Shown here: piece after piece, positions 44,171 through 56,279 of the stretch
How the letters are laid out: the number at the start of each line of letters is the position of its first letter
Numbering within the stretch: the stretch's first letter is position 1
Source: Petunia secreta
Taxonomy: Eukaryota; Streptophyta; Magnoliopsida; Solanales; Solanaceae
Direction: 5' to 3'
NCBI GenBank assembly: GCA_029990175.1
Contig: JARKIP010000033.1
Coordinates: 4,216,001 to 4,280,000, forward strand
Length of the DNA stretch: 64,000 nt
Made by a program: the position numbers and the translations under genes
The notes under the pieces: generated by a model
Database searches by the model: none
The model's input: only the letters and a program-made list of their open reading frames with translations
What the model was told of the DNA's origin: nothing

Positions 44171-46071
44171 TCTTTTTATTTTATTTTCTTTTCTTTACAA
44201 AAATTAAAACGGTACCCTACGATATTCGAAATAATTTCTACTTTTGCATACAAGTTATACCAAATTTATGTGACGTACTCGCTAAGGCGGATCTCAAATC
44301 GAGTTTCCGAAACTCAAGATGCAAATTTAAATAGAAAAAAGTCAAATTATTTGACTTTCGGCATTTTAGCGGAAACTAGCCGAACAACAACGAAATTCAC
44401 TTTCGAAAATTTACAAAAGTTACAAATAATCATACGAACTTAGCGGCGCTTTCGGATTTTGAATCGGAGCTCATTCGCCAAAACCGAGCTCGAAAATTAT
44501 TTTTAATATTTATCGACAATAAAAACTGAAACCTTCTTCCGATGCCTACCAAACGAGGTCTGATTTAGCTCAAATTTTACAAATAGGTCCCAATGGACCT
44601 AACGAAAATTTTAAAATTATCGGCACGCCAATCGGAGTCCTAACTTTCGAAACTACTGACCGAGGTCGTTTCATTCTCCTCCACTTATACTCTCGTTCGT
44701 TCTCGAACGAGCCTAAGTCTAAAGCAAGATTCATGTAGATAACAAGAGAACTTACATAACTTTCATAGACTATGCCATAGACATTATCTCCTGATTACAG
44801 GATCAGAATATAACACGCATACCGTACTTTTGGAAATAAACATATTTGGATAATATCATAATGCCATTGCCCAGCTTATTTTGACTAAATTGACGCTTCC
44901 TCGATCACAGAGGAGAGTTTTACTTTTTCGAAGAAAAGATACACGGTCATTTGAATGGATTAATATGATTCAGCCGATAATCACCTCTTCGATATACCTT
45001 TCGATATAGAACAGGTCGATGGAACTAAGAATTAACTCACGCTTGATGCAATAGAGGGAACTTTTGAAGTACCTTGTCACTACACATTATAGAAGACTTG
45101 ATGCAAGCTATATTATTTTTACAAACACACTATGCAACATCCCAGGTGATGTTAGTGTTGTTCCGCAAGCTCCTTGTGGGAATGTAGTTACTCATATCCT
45201 AATGTATGTCAAAGGTTCATCTGAACAGGGTCTATCATATAAGGATAAGGATCATGCAAATACTATTGGATAGTATGAGATAGTATGATGCAGACCAGGA
45301 ATGATCTCTAGACTGGAAATAAGAATAATCAACACCATACCGCTCGATATAATCAAGAGCCTGAAGGATATACTGACATCATTTTACTTTGAAAAAAAAA
45401 AACTTACACAAGGATTATCTAATGCATTGCTTGGGAATATTAGGATGTTCAACCGCGTAAAATAATGCAACCTCTTTGAGCACTCGGACTCAATAATTAC
45501 CTCAGTTACCTAACCAGCCAGAACAACTGGAGGCACAACACATGCTGCCTCCGGAACATAATTTACTGCGGTACTATTAAGAACTAGAACAGGAGCTCCC
45601 TGAGACCGAACGTCTGCATCTGTGGCAACCTGGTAAAAGTCCTAACGAATAATAGGTTCTTACGGTATCTACGTCGCAAAGATTCTCATAAAATCATCGT
45701 AGAGAGCCAAGGGAACCACAAGGCCCTGCTCCCTTGCCCATCGCGAGCTCGTATAGCTGGGACCTCCGTAACTAGATCGTTAGCACGATCAAAACACTCG
45801 GGGCTTCGTCAGTGCTAGCCCCAGGCTAGACTGCTTCGTCTTAAACTCATACCGTCTGCTGATTTGTCGCATGAGGGTTCACAATTATCACGAAGGAATT
45901 AACGAATTAATTAAAATACTTTTGAATCCTAGACCGACGCACGATCAGAAATGAAGGAAGTGAAACTTCCTAAATGCCATCATAGCCTTTCGTCGATAAG
46001 TACGGACGTCTACGTACCCATCAGCGAGACTCTACTAGACACTGTCTTAGTCTGGATAGACTCTAAACCGG
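44171..46071. other. LARD-like element interior, without recognizable gag-pol
   Basis: No retroviral-type protein frame of its own could be read on the minus strand. Apart from the Copia scrap at 45064-45272 the interior is of unknown content. Confidence 0.5.
45064..45272 (+). pseudogene. Copia RT/RNase H scrap inside the LARD-like element
   Basis: A 69-codon frame ends in THILMYVKGSSEQGLSYKDK followed by DHANTIG. This matches the Copia junction between RT and RNase H (the 'RYxKGTxxQGLLY' region). It is in plus orientation, opposite to the host LTR element. The first half of the frame is not clearly Copia. Confidence 0.6.
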
Positions 46072-46083
46072 GCTCTGATACCA
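46072..46083 (-). other. Primer-binding site, initiator tRNA-Met type
   Basis: On the minus strand TGGTATCAGAGC, the standard plant initiator-Met complement, two bases from the LTR end. It fixes the element's orientation as minus. Confidence 0.92.
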
Positions 46084-46769
46084 ACTGACACGACCTGAAA
46101 TCCGGTTACGCCGTGCGGGCACCCGACATCCTCCCTTAGACCCGTGGGGTGAACCCTTAACAATTGAATTAGGAAAATAAATATAGATCCAACTCATAAA
46201 TAAGAACAAGACTTTAAAAAAAACACAAACCTACTGATACCTCTAAGCTGTACAAAAAAATTACAGCTGACTACCCAACATACTAGGTTTAAGGCTATCC
46301 AGACTGGACATCTAAGAGTACAAAAGAAGACAGATACCTCCTGAAGGGAGCAAACTGCAACTGAAATAATAAACAACAAACTGGTGGCCATCCGGAATAA
46401 AAGTTGGCTCACCCTGACAGCTGAAGTCGTCTTCGCTCCTTCACAACATCGTGAACTCAATCCTGGGGCGAACCTGCCGAAACGAAATAGATAGACAAAA
46501 ACAAACAACAAACAAGGGTGAGTCAAAAGGACTCAATAAGTGGGGCAGACTAGCCACCTCAAAGAATATGATAGCTAGCCAGGGAGAAAAGAAACAGATA
46601 AACCAAATTCCTCATATTTAAATTATGAAAAGGCAGCGCCAGATAATAACTAGAAACGCGTATGGAATCACAAAATCATTAACAACCAGGAACGTAAGAT
46701 AGCCAGAACACATAGGTATCCCGAACATATCAACAATCAGAAATACATCATACCGTCGCGGTGCTCAAC

Positions 46770-46915
46770 CCGATCTATATATTTATACCGTTGCAGCGTG
46801 CAACCCGATCCATATATTTATACCGTTGCGGCGTGCAACTCGATCCATATATTTATACCGTTGCAGTGTGCAACCTGACCCATATATTTATACCGTTGTG
46901 GCGTACAACCCGACG
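46770..46915. repeat. 35-bp array in the right LTR
   Basis: About four units, the same repeat as at 42690-42835, with different unit variants. Confidence 0.88.
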
Positions 46916-47070
46916 CCCGCAACCCAGAATACGAGCCAAAAATATATCCGCGACATAGTGTACATACCGCACACATAAAATACAACATAATACACACATT
47001 AGTCAGTATGCGGTGCAATGAGATGGATGAATGTGGTACAATGCAATGCAGTCACATATGCTTGATACCA

Positions 47071-47495
47071 ATCTCCGGCGCGAGACTCTCATCGTCTACC
47101 AGGAGATATATGCAAAGATGACCCTTCACCGGCTCGGGACTCTCATCGATTACCGGGAAGTATATGCAATGATGACCCTTCATCGGCTCGAGACTCTCAT
47201 CGCCAACCGGAAAGTATATGCAATGATGACCCTTCACCGGTGCGGGACTCTCATCGCCATCCGGGAAGTATATGCAATAATGACCCTTCCCCGGTGCGGG
47301 ACTCTCATCGCCAACCAGGAAGTATATGCAATAATGACCCTTCGCCAGTGCGGGACTCTCATCGACAACCGGGAACTATATGCAATAATGACCCTTCACC
47401 GGTGCGGGACTCTCATCGACAACCGGGAAGTATACGCAATAATGACCCTTCACCGGTGCGGGACTCTCATCGCCAACCGGGAAGTATATGCAATG
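47071..47495. repeat. 54-bp array in the right LTR, about 8 units
   Basis: Same unit as at 42991-43362 but with one more copy, so repeat number has changed since insertion (or by exchange). Confidence 0.93.
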
Positions 47496-49030
47496 CTCAA
47501 AACCAGAGTGCAATGCTCATATGCTCAATGCAATACCAACAACAGGGCATAACATATAATATACAATGTAAATTCAAAGCTAAGGCGTAATGGGTTCGCC
47601 TATCGGCAGCTACACACGCAAGGAACACGTGGTAGAACATCCACAAGGCCAAGGGCCTCCAAAGAAATGGATACAAACACTTAGCTCTTCCAAAAGTTAG
47701 TACGGCTATCAACAACCGCTTTATCCTTTGGTTTCTTTGCCAAACGATCCCACTCTATTCAATAAGCAGAAATATATATCAATTTAGGCTAAAGACTTCA
47801 TTCCTCACATCTTAGGATAATCCGGTTAGGAACGTGATATCCTATTCGTATACGCAATACGCAGGCCAGGCCTATGTACAGGGTTTAAGGTCACATAACC
47901 AAACCTTAAATAAATTACATTTATATGTTACCCATAACTCATTGAGTACGAATATATAATCAATTCCGTTATCGGGGTCCAATTGGCCCTTGAAACTATC
48001 AATTGAACTTATTAAAATGATGGCTAATATCCCAATTTTTACCGTAAAAATATATTCAAACATACGTAATAAACTCAAATAATATATTAGGATCATTACC
48101 TGAATATTTCAGGGTGAAAATTCTACTTTTCTCCGGCCCCTTTTCTCATTTTCTGGCATTTTTTCCTATCTCACTGCGTTTTCTCTTTTGCTTAATTCTG
48201 AATCGTTTTCTGCTTCTATTTTGTGTAGTTAGCATATATGCTAAGTAGCACCGCCTCACTTTACTTAGATGTTTAAGTATCATTAAATCTATAAGTTTAT
48301 GTTTAAGAAACTATCTAATATACAAACATGATTGAGACGTTGAAACATCCCACATGATATTTGAAACATCCCAATGAATCTGTAAACATCTCACGAGATG
48401 TTTTAACTGCCGTGTGAGATGTTTAAACATCTCTAAAATGTTTGAATTATTAAACGTGATGTTTATATATTCATTGGTATGTTTCTAATATCATGAGATA
48501 AACGCTCTCAAATTAACTACGGGTTTGAGTAAAAATCAGTCCAAAACTTATCCAAATTAACTTCAAATAATCTCAAATTTTATATACAACCTCTAAATAC
48601 TATTCTCAACAATTTTAAACTATGCCCGTTTTAAAATTGCAAAAAAAAAAATATTTTCAAATTATCAAACCCAATTAAAAGCTTCAAAGTTCAACAGTGG
48701 AAAACCTTCACACATCTTCTAAACAAGAAATACGAAATAAAAAGAGGTTCTATTCATCTAAGCAAGCTGAGATTGAAGAAAAGAATATGAAAAGAAGCAT
48801 TGAATTAAGCAAGAAGGAGAAAAAAATGTAGAGAAGTAATGTGGGGAGAAGGGAGCTTTTTTCATTTTAAAGTGAATTGGAGCAAATTATAATTGGGACC
48901 AAAGTTTAAACTAAAATACTTGAGGGTTAAATTGGATATAAATTTCTTATCATTAACACTAATCCTAAATAAGTACTCTATACCTAATATTTAAAACTAG
49001 GAGATCTTTTTCTTATTTTCAAACTTGGAG

Positions 49031-50508
49031 AGGACCCTCCAACCAAAGAACCCTAAATCTCTTCTTATATTCTCCCAAATAATTTGAAGTGTTGCTTAGG
49101 CAGCACTTGACATTGACATTCTTGCTTAGGAAACACTTGTCCTTGACCTCTTCTCACGTTCTTTCAGGTAACTTGAAGTCTCCTATGGATGAAGTGGATG
49201 CTATTTTAATAAAGCAATTTTAAAAAAGGATAAACTCTCAAAATAAGTCAGTTTTGGGGACGCCGGTGACATTTATTTGGAATTGTGATAATACCACATA
49301 CTACTCAACAAAGCTTCAAACGGGCTGGCCCAACTCTATTCTTGCATATTTAGGATTATCTGTCGTAGCCATATTTTAGAGTGTTAATTAAGGTATAATC
49401 AATGTTTACAAGTAAGTGAAGAATAGGCGCATCCTAAAAAAGCAAAATTAAGTTGAAAAATAGCTAGTGTAAACTCCAGGACAGGATTCTAAACTTGAAC
49501 TGAGCTCCACGCAAAATCCTGGAGTTTGAATTGAACTTCAAGATCTTTCTCTAAAGTTTAGTCTAAACTCTGGAACAAGTTCGGACATTGTCCTAGAGAT
49601 TTTACTAGCTTTTCTTTTAACTATTTCAACATTTTAACCTACGGCTATTTTTCAACTGGTTTGCAAATATTAGTTTTCCCCATTTAGCCATTGTAAAAGT
49701 GGTTATTTTTAAAAAATACCCGGTTTACTTAGTGCAAGTCTTCGTTTAAAGTTGAAATCCAAGTTTATTAGGCGAGTCCTTGACCCCCATTGAGTTGGCA
49801 CACAAAAGATGAGCTCATTTTATCATCCCAAGGTCGACGCCATGTCATATATGACATGGCACATCATGTCAAGTCAATAACAAATAAAGTCATGTTGCGT
49901 TCGTAAATAATGTAATATGCCAAGTCAATATATAAATCAATCAAAAATTTTCAAGTGTCCAAATTATATGACATAATCAAATACAACCTTATTGCGTAGG
50001 TTTTGTGACGACTTTAATAATTCAAGTGAATTAATTAAATTAAAAAAATATTTGTATTCATCACAAAACCCCTTCCCCAATATTTATAAATATGGGTCTC
50101 AATAACGGTAAGAGATAAGAGTATAAACATCAGGAAGTCTTCCTCTTGATTGGAAGATCTTCTATACATCGAGAATATTCTTCTTCTGTATGATAGAAAT
50201 CTTTCTATACATCAAAAACCTTCTTTTATGTGATCAAAACCTTCTATACAGCAAAAACTCCATTCTCTAATGTGGTAAAAAATATTTAATATATTGAAAT
50301 CTACTTTCATGTTCACAATCTACATCGATCACTGCGTTCATAATTAGTTCCAACCCATCAATTCGAAAAAAACTATTAAGCCTTTTATTTTAATTAAATC
50401 CAACAATTCAAGATCAAACTCAAAAATCATTGAATTAAATTTTGAAAGAGAAGCATCAGACTATGCATTCTCTTTCTTTTTTTTTAAATACGGGGAAAAG
50501 GGACTAAA
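49031..50508. other. Intergenic AT-rich DNA
   Basis: No gene. Near 50080-50300, TATTTATAAATATGGG and recurrent CTTCTATACATC-like phrases suggest a decayed LTR or promoter, but there is not enough to name it. Confidence 0.4.
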
Positions 50509-50870
50509 TAATGTAACTTACATGTAGATGATAGTTAAGTCGATTAAGTTAGTGACTCAGCAGGTAGTTAGTTAGAAAAGTTAATCAGCCTATAAATAGA
50601 AAGATACTTCACTGATCATGTAGCTAAGACTCATTTCATTTGATATACAATCTCTGATGGAGAAATTCTCTCTCTACAAACTCTTACCTGTTTCTTCTTC
50701 ATCTTTATCTTAGCTCAAAAGTTAATATGGTATCAGAGCTTCGATTGAGCTCCATTTCCGCTTAATTTCGTAACCTCACAACTTCAATTCCCCAGTACAG
50801 AGATCCTCTGTCACTGGTACTTTGAATTTCTGCATTTTTTTACCTAGGGTTTCGTTGATTTGGGGCTTTT

Positions 50871-51857
50871 ATGGAAAACAGAGGACAGATGGCGGGACAG
50901 ACTGCGGCGACTGGTGATTCAATTGTAGTTGATCACAATCATTCCCTATACCTGCATCCATCTGATACGCCATGTGCTCACTTAATTTCAATTCAGTTTC
51001 TAGGGACTGAGAATTACACTCTATGGAGTAGATCCATGCGAATTGCACTTCGTGCGAACAGCAAAATAAGCTTTATAGATGGAAGTTGCAAGAAAGAAAA
51101 ATACGATGAAGTACTTCATGATCAGTGGGAATGTTGTATTGAGCTGGATTGTGAACGCCGTCACCAAAGACTTATATAGTACAGTAGTCTATGCTTCAAA
51201 TGCACATTGTGTGTGAGTTAATCTGAAAGAACGTTTCGACAAGGTAAATGGATCAAGGCTCTATAATCTGCATCAAGAGATTGTGACACTAAAATGGGGA
51301 TTACCATCAGTAACTGCCTACTATTCCAAGTTACGTGACCTATGGGATGAATATGATGCAATTGTACCCTTTCCCTCTTGTTCTTGTTGTGAATCCAAGG
51401 TTTACTTTGAACATATGCAACAATAGCGCCTTCTGCAATTTTTATGGGATTAAACGAGTCATTTGCACACGCATGTAGTCAGATTCTTATGATGTCTGCG
51501 ACTCCATCAGTTGATCAGGCTTATGGAATGGTTATACATGATGAAAGTCAGAGGGTGAAATCTGGAGGCCCTAGTTCTTTAGAAATTGGGGGTAATGTCA
51601 CTTACCCAAGCAGAGGGGGTCAAGCTAATGGAAATAAAGGAGGAACTAGCTATGGTGGAAAACGATCGAATGGTCAGAATCAAAGAGGTGGCACAGGGAA
51701 CTCAGGTTATAAGTCAAACTCTAAACAATATAATAAAAATACAAAATGGTGCAACGAATGCAGGATTAAAGGGCACACCAGGGATGAATGCTACAAGCTT
51801 AATGGCTATCTTAAGAGGAAAGATTCTATTAATTCAAATATGGCAAACAATGCATAA
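50871..51857 (+). pseudogene. Copia gag
   Basis: Begins with the ATG at 50871. Contains HPSDTPCAHLISIQFLGTEN and YTLWSRSMRIALRA, the Copia gag start. The frame is broken near 51130 and again near 51425. It resumes at 51444 and carries the zinc knuckle C-x2-C-x4-H-x4-C (CNECRIKGHTRDEC) near 51750-51791. Not translatable as one protein. Confidence 0.85.
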
Positions 51858-52238
51858 ATGAATGAAGCCCAATTCAATGATCAACAAAAGGAAAACAGGC
51901 CATTAAATACAGGAACCTTATTCACAGAGGAACAACGGCAGCAGATCCTTCATTTCATCAACAACAGCAAGGAGATAGATACTGCAGCCAATGAAACAGT
52001 TACATGTACTGTCTCATTAATGACAAAGGTTCAGGTTTATAAATGGATTGTGGACACTGGGGCTTCAAACCACATGGTATCTAGTTTAGATTTGTTTCAT
52101 GACCACAAGGAGTTATCTATGCCAAGACATGTACATCTACCTACAGGAGATGTGTGCCAAATCACACACACAGGTTCTTGTTGTTTGTTTGGAGATACAG
52201 TTATTAACAATGTGCTGTACATCCCACAATTCAAATAA
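51858..52238 (+). pseudogene. Copia protease
   Basis: Contains KWIVDTGASNHMVSS, the aspartic protease active site (DTGAS intact), and VNNVLYIPQF-like ending before a TAA at 52236-52238. Confidence 0.85.
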
Positions 52239-52241
52239 AAT

Positions 52242-53118
52242 TTGTTGTCAGTTCCTAAACTAAGTAGAGAAGCAGGTTATACTGTCACCTTCCTGCCTGA
52301 TTACTGTGTGTTTCAGGACACTTGCAGTGGGAAGGTGAAAGGGATTGTTAGGCTGGAGCAAGGGATGTACATGCTGGATGCACTTCAACAATTGGAGAAT
52401 AAGGAGATCACAGGAAAAGTATTATCTTCTATGCTTGTAAATAGAATAAATGGGCCTTCATGGGATAGAAGGCTAGGACATGTTCCTTTTGAAACTTTAA
52501 AGAAGTTTTCAGCTTTTAAGGGTGCTAAGATTGATAATGCTTGTGAACACTGTGATGTATGCCCCACGGTAAAACAAACTAGACTCCCTTTCCAGTTGAG
52601 TGAGAATAAAATTAATGCAATTTGTGATTTGATACATGTTGATGTATGGGGTCCATTTAAGATACCAACTCATGACAATAAATCGGTATTTTCTCACTAT
52701 TGTCGATGATTATAGAATATATACTTGGGTCTGTCTGTTAAATACCAAGGGTGAGTCTGTTGTTGTGCTGAAATTCTTCATCAAAATGGTGCAAAACATG
52801 TTTTCCACTAATGTAAAGAATCTGAGATCAGACAATGGTGAGGAATTCTTTAATTCCCAGTTGAATGATGTGTTGAAATCCGAAGGTATCACTCATCAGA
52901 GTACCTGCCCATATACTCTACAACAGAATGGAGTTGTAGAGAGGAGGCATAGGTACATCTTGGATACTGCTAGGTCACTTAAGTTTCAGCCTGCAGTTCC
53001 TTTGAAAATTTGGGGTGAATGCATTACTACTGCTGTTTATATCATCAATAGAATTCCCTCAAGTACTCTGAATTCCAAGTCTCCTTTTGAACTGTTGTTT
53101 AATAAAGTTCCAGATTAG
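52242..53118 (+). pseudogene. Copia GAG-pre-integrase and integrase
   Basis: The pre-integrase zinc region reads WDRRLGHVPFETLKKF and CDVCPTVKQTRLPF, so the usual first His is Asp here. The integrase core has HVDVWGPF, LRSDNGEEFFNSQL and NGVVERRHRYILD, so D-D-E is present. The frame changes between 52636 and 52709 and stops at 53116-53118. Confidence 0.87.
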
Positions 53119-53148
53119 ATCATATGAGGGTGTTTTGCTGTTTATGTT

Positions 53149-54540
53149 ATGGCACTAATCTTAGCTAGGAAGGAAGACAAGTTCTCTCCTAGTGCTGTTT
53201 CCTCAGTATTCATGGGCTACTCTGCCACGCAAAAGGGTTACTGTTTATATGATTTGCACAATAAATATTTCTATGTGAGTAGAGATGTGGTTTTTAAGGA
53301 AAGCATCTTTCCTTTAAAGGAAATGTATAGTCAACCAGCTCAAGTGGCACCTGATCCTGTGCAAACTTATGATGATTATCTGGAGGACACTGGTTCATTC
53401 TATCATGATGGTTTTCCACTTCCCCCTACTAAAGCATCACCTGACATAGTGGTGGATAACTCAGAGTCTAATGCAGAGCTGCCCCTACCATTTACACAGC
53501 ATTTGCAACCACCTAATGATGCCTCAATATTACCTGAAAGCTCCACCAGACCTCACAGGGTTTCTAAACCCCCAATCTGGATGAATGACTACGTGGGAAC
53601 CAAAAAACATTCTCCACAAAGCAATCACAGTTGTGCCTATCCTATTTCTAATTATGTTGGCTATAACAATATCACGCCTACTTATTATCATTGCCTATCC
53701 ACTTATTCAGTAAAAGTAGAACCAAAATCCTTGTCAGAAGCATCTCAACATCAGAACTGGATTGAGGCAATGCAGCTTGAAATTCAGGCTTTGGAGAACA
53801 ATAGAACCTGGAGTATTGTTCCCTTACCTCCAGGTAAGGTTCCAATAGGTTGCAGATGGGTTTTCAAAATCAAATACAAGGCTTCAGGCGAAATAGAAAG
53901 GTACAAGACCCGGTTGGTGGCTAAAGGTTACACTCAACAAGAAGGCTTGGATTACAAGGAAACTTTTTCCCCCATCGCAAAAATGGTTATTGTGCGGACT
54001 GTTGTTGTTGCATCTCATTATGACTGGCCTTTATTTCAAATAGATGTAGATAATGCCTTCCTTTAAGGTGATGTTTTGGAGGAGGTGTACATGACTATCC
54101 CTCAGGGATTTGCTCATCAGGCTGCAAAGCAGGGGGAGCATTGGTATGTAGGTTGCACAATTCCTTGTATGGACTGAAGCAAGCCTCCAGGTAATGGAAC
54201 TTGAAGTTGGCTGATGCTTTGCAAACCATGAGGTTCAGAAAGATTTATTATGACTATTCTCTATTCACTAGAAGGGTTGGCTCAGACATAGTGGTTATTT
54301 TGATATATGTGGATGATTTGATCATCATAGGAAGTAACATCAAGTTGATCTAACAGACAAGAGTAGATTTGCAAAAATGCTTTAAAATGAAAGATTTAGG
54401 AGAGTTAAAATTCTTTCTTGGAATTGAGTTTGCAAGGTCAGAGAAGGGCATATCCATGAGTCAAAGGAAGTATGCTTTAGAGCTTGTGGCGGATATGAGA
54501 TTAGCAGGATCAAAATCTGCTAGTACACCATTGGAGTTTA
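53149..54540 (+). pseudogene. Copia reverse transcriptase
   Basis: Open for 305 codons from 53149 (integrase tail plus RT start): WIEAMQLEIQALENNRTWSI, RWVFKIKYKASGEIERYKTR, LVAKGYTQQEGLDYKETFSP and QIDVDNAFL, then TAA at 54064. Beyond it, scattered frames carry IYVDDLIIIGS (about 54306) and LKFFLGIEFARSEKGI. The catalytic YVDD is intact, but several stops lie between the parts. Confidence 0.88.
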
Positions 54541-55271
54541 ATTAGAAGCTCACCTCGGAAGAATATGATGATGCAGTTACTCAGGATAGGGGAGATGGTG
54601 GTGATGCATTGCTTAAGGATACAAGCAGGTATCAAAGATTGGTTGGTAGATTGATGTATCTAACCATAACCAGGCTTAACATATCATTTATTGTGCAGAC
54701 ACTAAGTCAATATATGTATAGACCTAAGTGTTCACATATGGAGGCTGCACTTAGAATATTTAGATATATTAAGGGAACAGCAGGCCAAGGATTGCTCATA
54801 CATCATCAAGCTCTGGGAAATTTACAGCTTATTGTGATGCCGATTGGGGTACGTGTCTTCAAAATAGAAGATCAGTAACTGGTTATTTGGTGCTCTATGG
54901 AGGAGCTTTAGTTTCCTGGAAATAAAAAAAACAAGATACAGTAAGCAAGGAGTTCAGCAGAGGCTGAGTTCAGGAGTATGGCCTCTACAGCAGCTAAAAT
55001 AGTATGGCTTACTGGAGTGTTTAAGGAGCTGGGAATTATCATCAAGCAACCAATAGAAGTGATGTGTGACAGTAAGGCTGCTATTCAGATTGCAGCCAAT
55101 CCTATCTTCCATGAAAGGACAAAGCACATAGACATCAACTGCCACTTTATTAGAGAAAAAATAATGCAAGGTCTTCTGAGAACTAGGCATGTTAATACCA
55201 AGGAGCAGCTCGCAGATATGCTTACTAAAGGTTTGGGGAAAGCTCAACATGAATACTTATTGCACAAGTGA
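54541..55271 (+). pseudogene. Copia RNase H
   Basis: YQRLVGRLMYLTITRLNISF leads to ALRIFRYIKGTAGQGLLIHH. After frame changes the final 97 codons (54978-55271) contain CDSKAAIQIAANPIFHERTK and HIDINCHFIREK and end at TGA. This is the complete C-terminal order for Copia, broken at three or more places. Confidence 0.87.
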
Positions 55272-56003
55272 TGTGGTCCAAATTGAGGATGATTGTAAGA
55301 GTCGGGCTAAGGAGTTATCGAACTTTCATCAATCTTGGATGATAGCTTGGAGAAGATTTTTTGGAGAACATTTGTCCGGGCAGCATGTTAGAAGAGCCGA
55401 AATGTTCGTTGATTAGAATTAGAGAAGGGGCATTCTAGAAGAATGCTTGGCGCTTGGTACTCGCGTGGCACGCAGGCGCAACTTCTTAGACAATTCATCC
55501 GCGTGGTGGGCTCGTTTATTGGCCTTAATGCGTTGTATTTTTCATGAGTTTTTCATGCTTTTGCATAGCTAGACTTATTTAGTTTTATGCTACTTATTTA
55601 GCCTTGCGTGTCTATTGACATTAAGCCCAATTGGTGGCTATTCCTTTACCTTTTAGGCATGTGAGGCTCACCTATATAAGCCAAACACTTAGTTTATTTT
55701 CAGTATCTACTTCACAATATTGAACGCAGCTTTTTGGCTAATCCTATCCCATGTTGGAAAACTTGTTCTCTTTTGGTAAATTCGAAATTGTTGATCATTC
55801 AACTTTCAATTCCTACTTGTTTTGAGGGTTGTTGCATAGAATAGGTCCTCCTTGGCTTCATCAAGAAGGTAAGTAGACTAGTTCCTACTTGCAATTCTTG
55901 GTAGATCATTAAGTGTCTTTCTTTTTATCTTGTTTCTTGCTTTCTTTAGATCATATTGCATCAACAAGCTTGGAGTGAAGAACTTGTTCTTACCCTCCAG
56001 CTT
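55272..56003. other. Copia 3' untranslated region
   Basis: About 730 bp between the RNase H stop and the purine tract. No domain found in the short ORFs, so it is either a long 3' UTR or contains an unrecognized insertion. Confidence 0.5.
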
Positions 56004-56279
56004 GAGGGGGAGTAATGAGCAGCATGAATAGTCAGCTATGTAGAAGCTTCTAGAATCTTCTGGAAGCAGTTAACTTACATGTAGATGATAGTTAAGTCGG
56101 TCAAGTTAGTGACTCAACAGGTAGTTAGTTAGAGAAGTTAGTCAGCCTATAAATAGAAAGATACTTCACAGATCATGTAGCTAAGACTCATTTCATTTGA
56201 TATACAATCTCTGATGGAGTAATTCTCTCTACAAACTCTTCCCTGTTTCTTCTTCATCTCTATCTTAGCTCAAAAGTTA

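Larger units (their letters stand above)
46086..48265 (-). mobile_element. 5' LTR of the LARD-like element
   Basis: Starts (plus orientation) TGACACGACCTGAAATCC and ends near CTTTACT. Carries the 35-bp array (46770-46915) and the 54-bp array (47071-47495). Confidence 0.88.
41995..48270 (-). mobile_element. Non-autonomous LTR retrotransposon (LARD-like), 6.3 kb, nested in family Y
   Basis: Two LTRs of about 2.13 and 2.18 kb (42000-44132 and 46086-48265) flank a 1.95-kb interior. On the minus strand the 5' LTR ends GGTCGTGTCA, and the primer-binding site TGGTATCAGAGC follows two bases later. A purine tract precedes the 3' LTR. TAGAT occurs at 41995-41999 and 48266-48270, a likely 5-bp target duplication, although TA of the right copy is also shared by the LTR alignment. 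No gag-pol could be read in the interior. The initiator-Met primer site fits chromovirus-type ancestry. The same LTR family occurs at 1-1097. Confidence 0.85.
39440..49030. mobile_element. Family Y element with long inverted arms, carrying nested insertions
   Basis: The left arm (about 39440-40560) and the right arm (about 48271-49030) are inverted relatives. AAAATCAGTCCAAAA, CTCAAATTTT-(G/A)TAT and CAACCTCNAAATA blocks in the right arm match the reverse complement of 39800-39960. Both arms continue inward into many AAACATCTnACAAGATGTTT-type dyads. Without the LTR element at 42000-48265 the unit would be about 3.3 kb. No transposase ORF. Outer ends are approximate and no target duplication was found. 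Possibly a foldback or Mutator-like non-autonomous element. Confidence 0.5.
50509..56279 (+). mobile_element. Copia LTR retrotransposon, full length, decayed (5.8 kb)
   Basis: LTRs at 50509-50724 (216 bp) and 56013-56279 (267 bp) share the whole right part. The left one lacks about 52 bp near its start. The primer-binding site TGGTATCAGAGC is at 50728-50739, and the purine tract GAGGGGGAG at 56004-56012. Internal order is gag, protease, integrase, RT, RNase H, which is the Copia order. Many stops and frame changes. No convincing target duplication seen. LTR promoters have CCTATAAATAGAAAG (50589-50603 and near 56146). Confidence 0.92.

Noticed and set aside
50080..50300. Endogenous pararetrovirus leader or promoter
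   Set aside because: Only a TATA-like TATTTATAAATA and short repeated phrases; no caulimovirid movement, coat or RT motif nearby.
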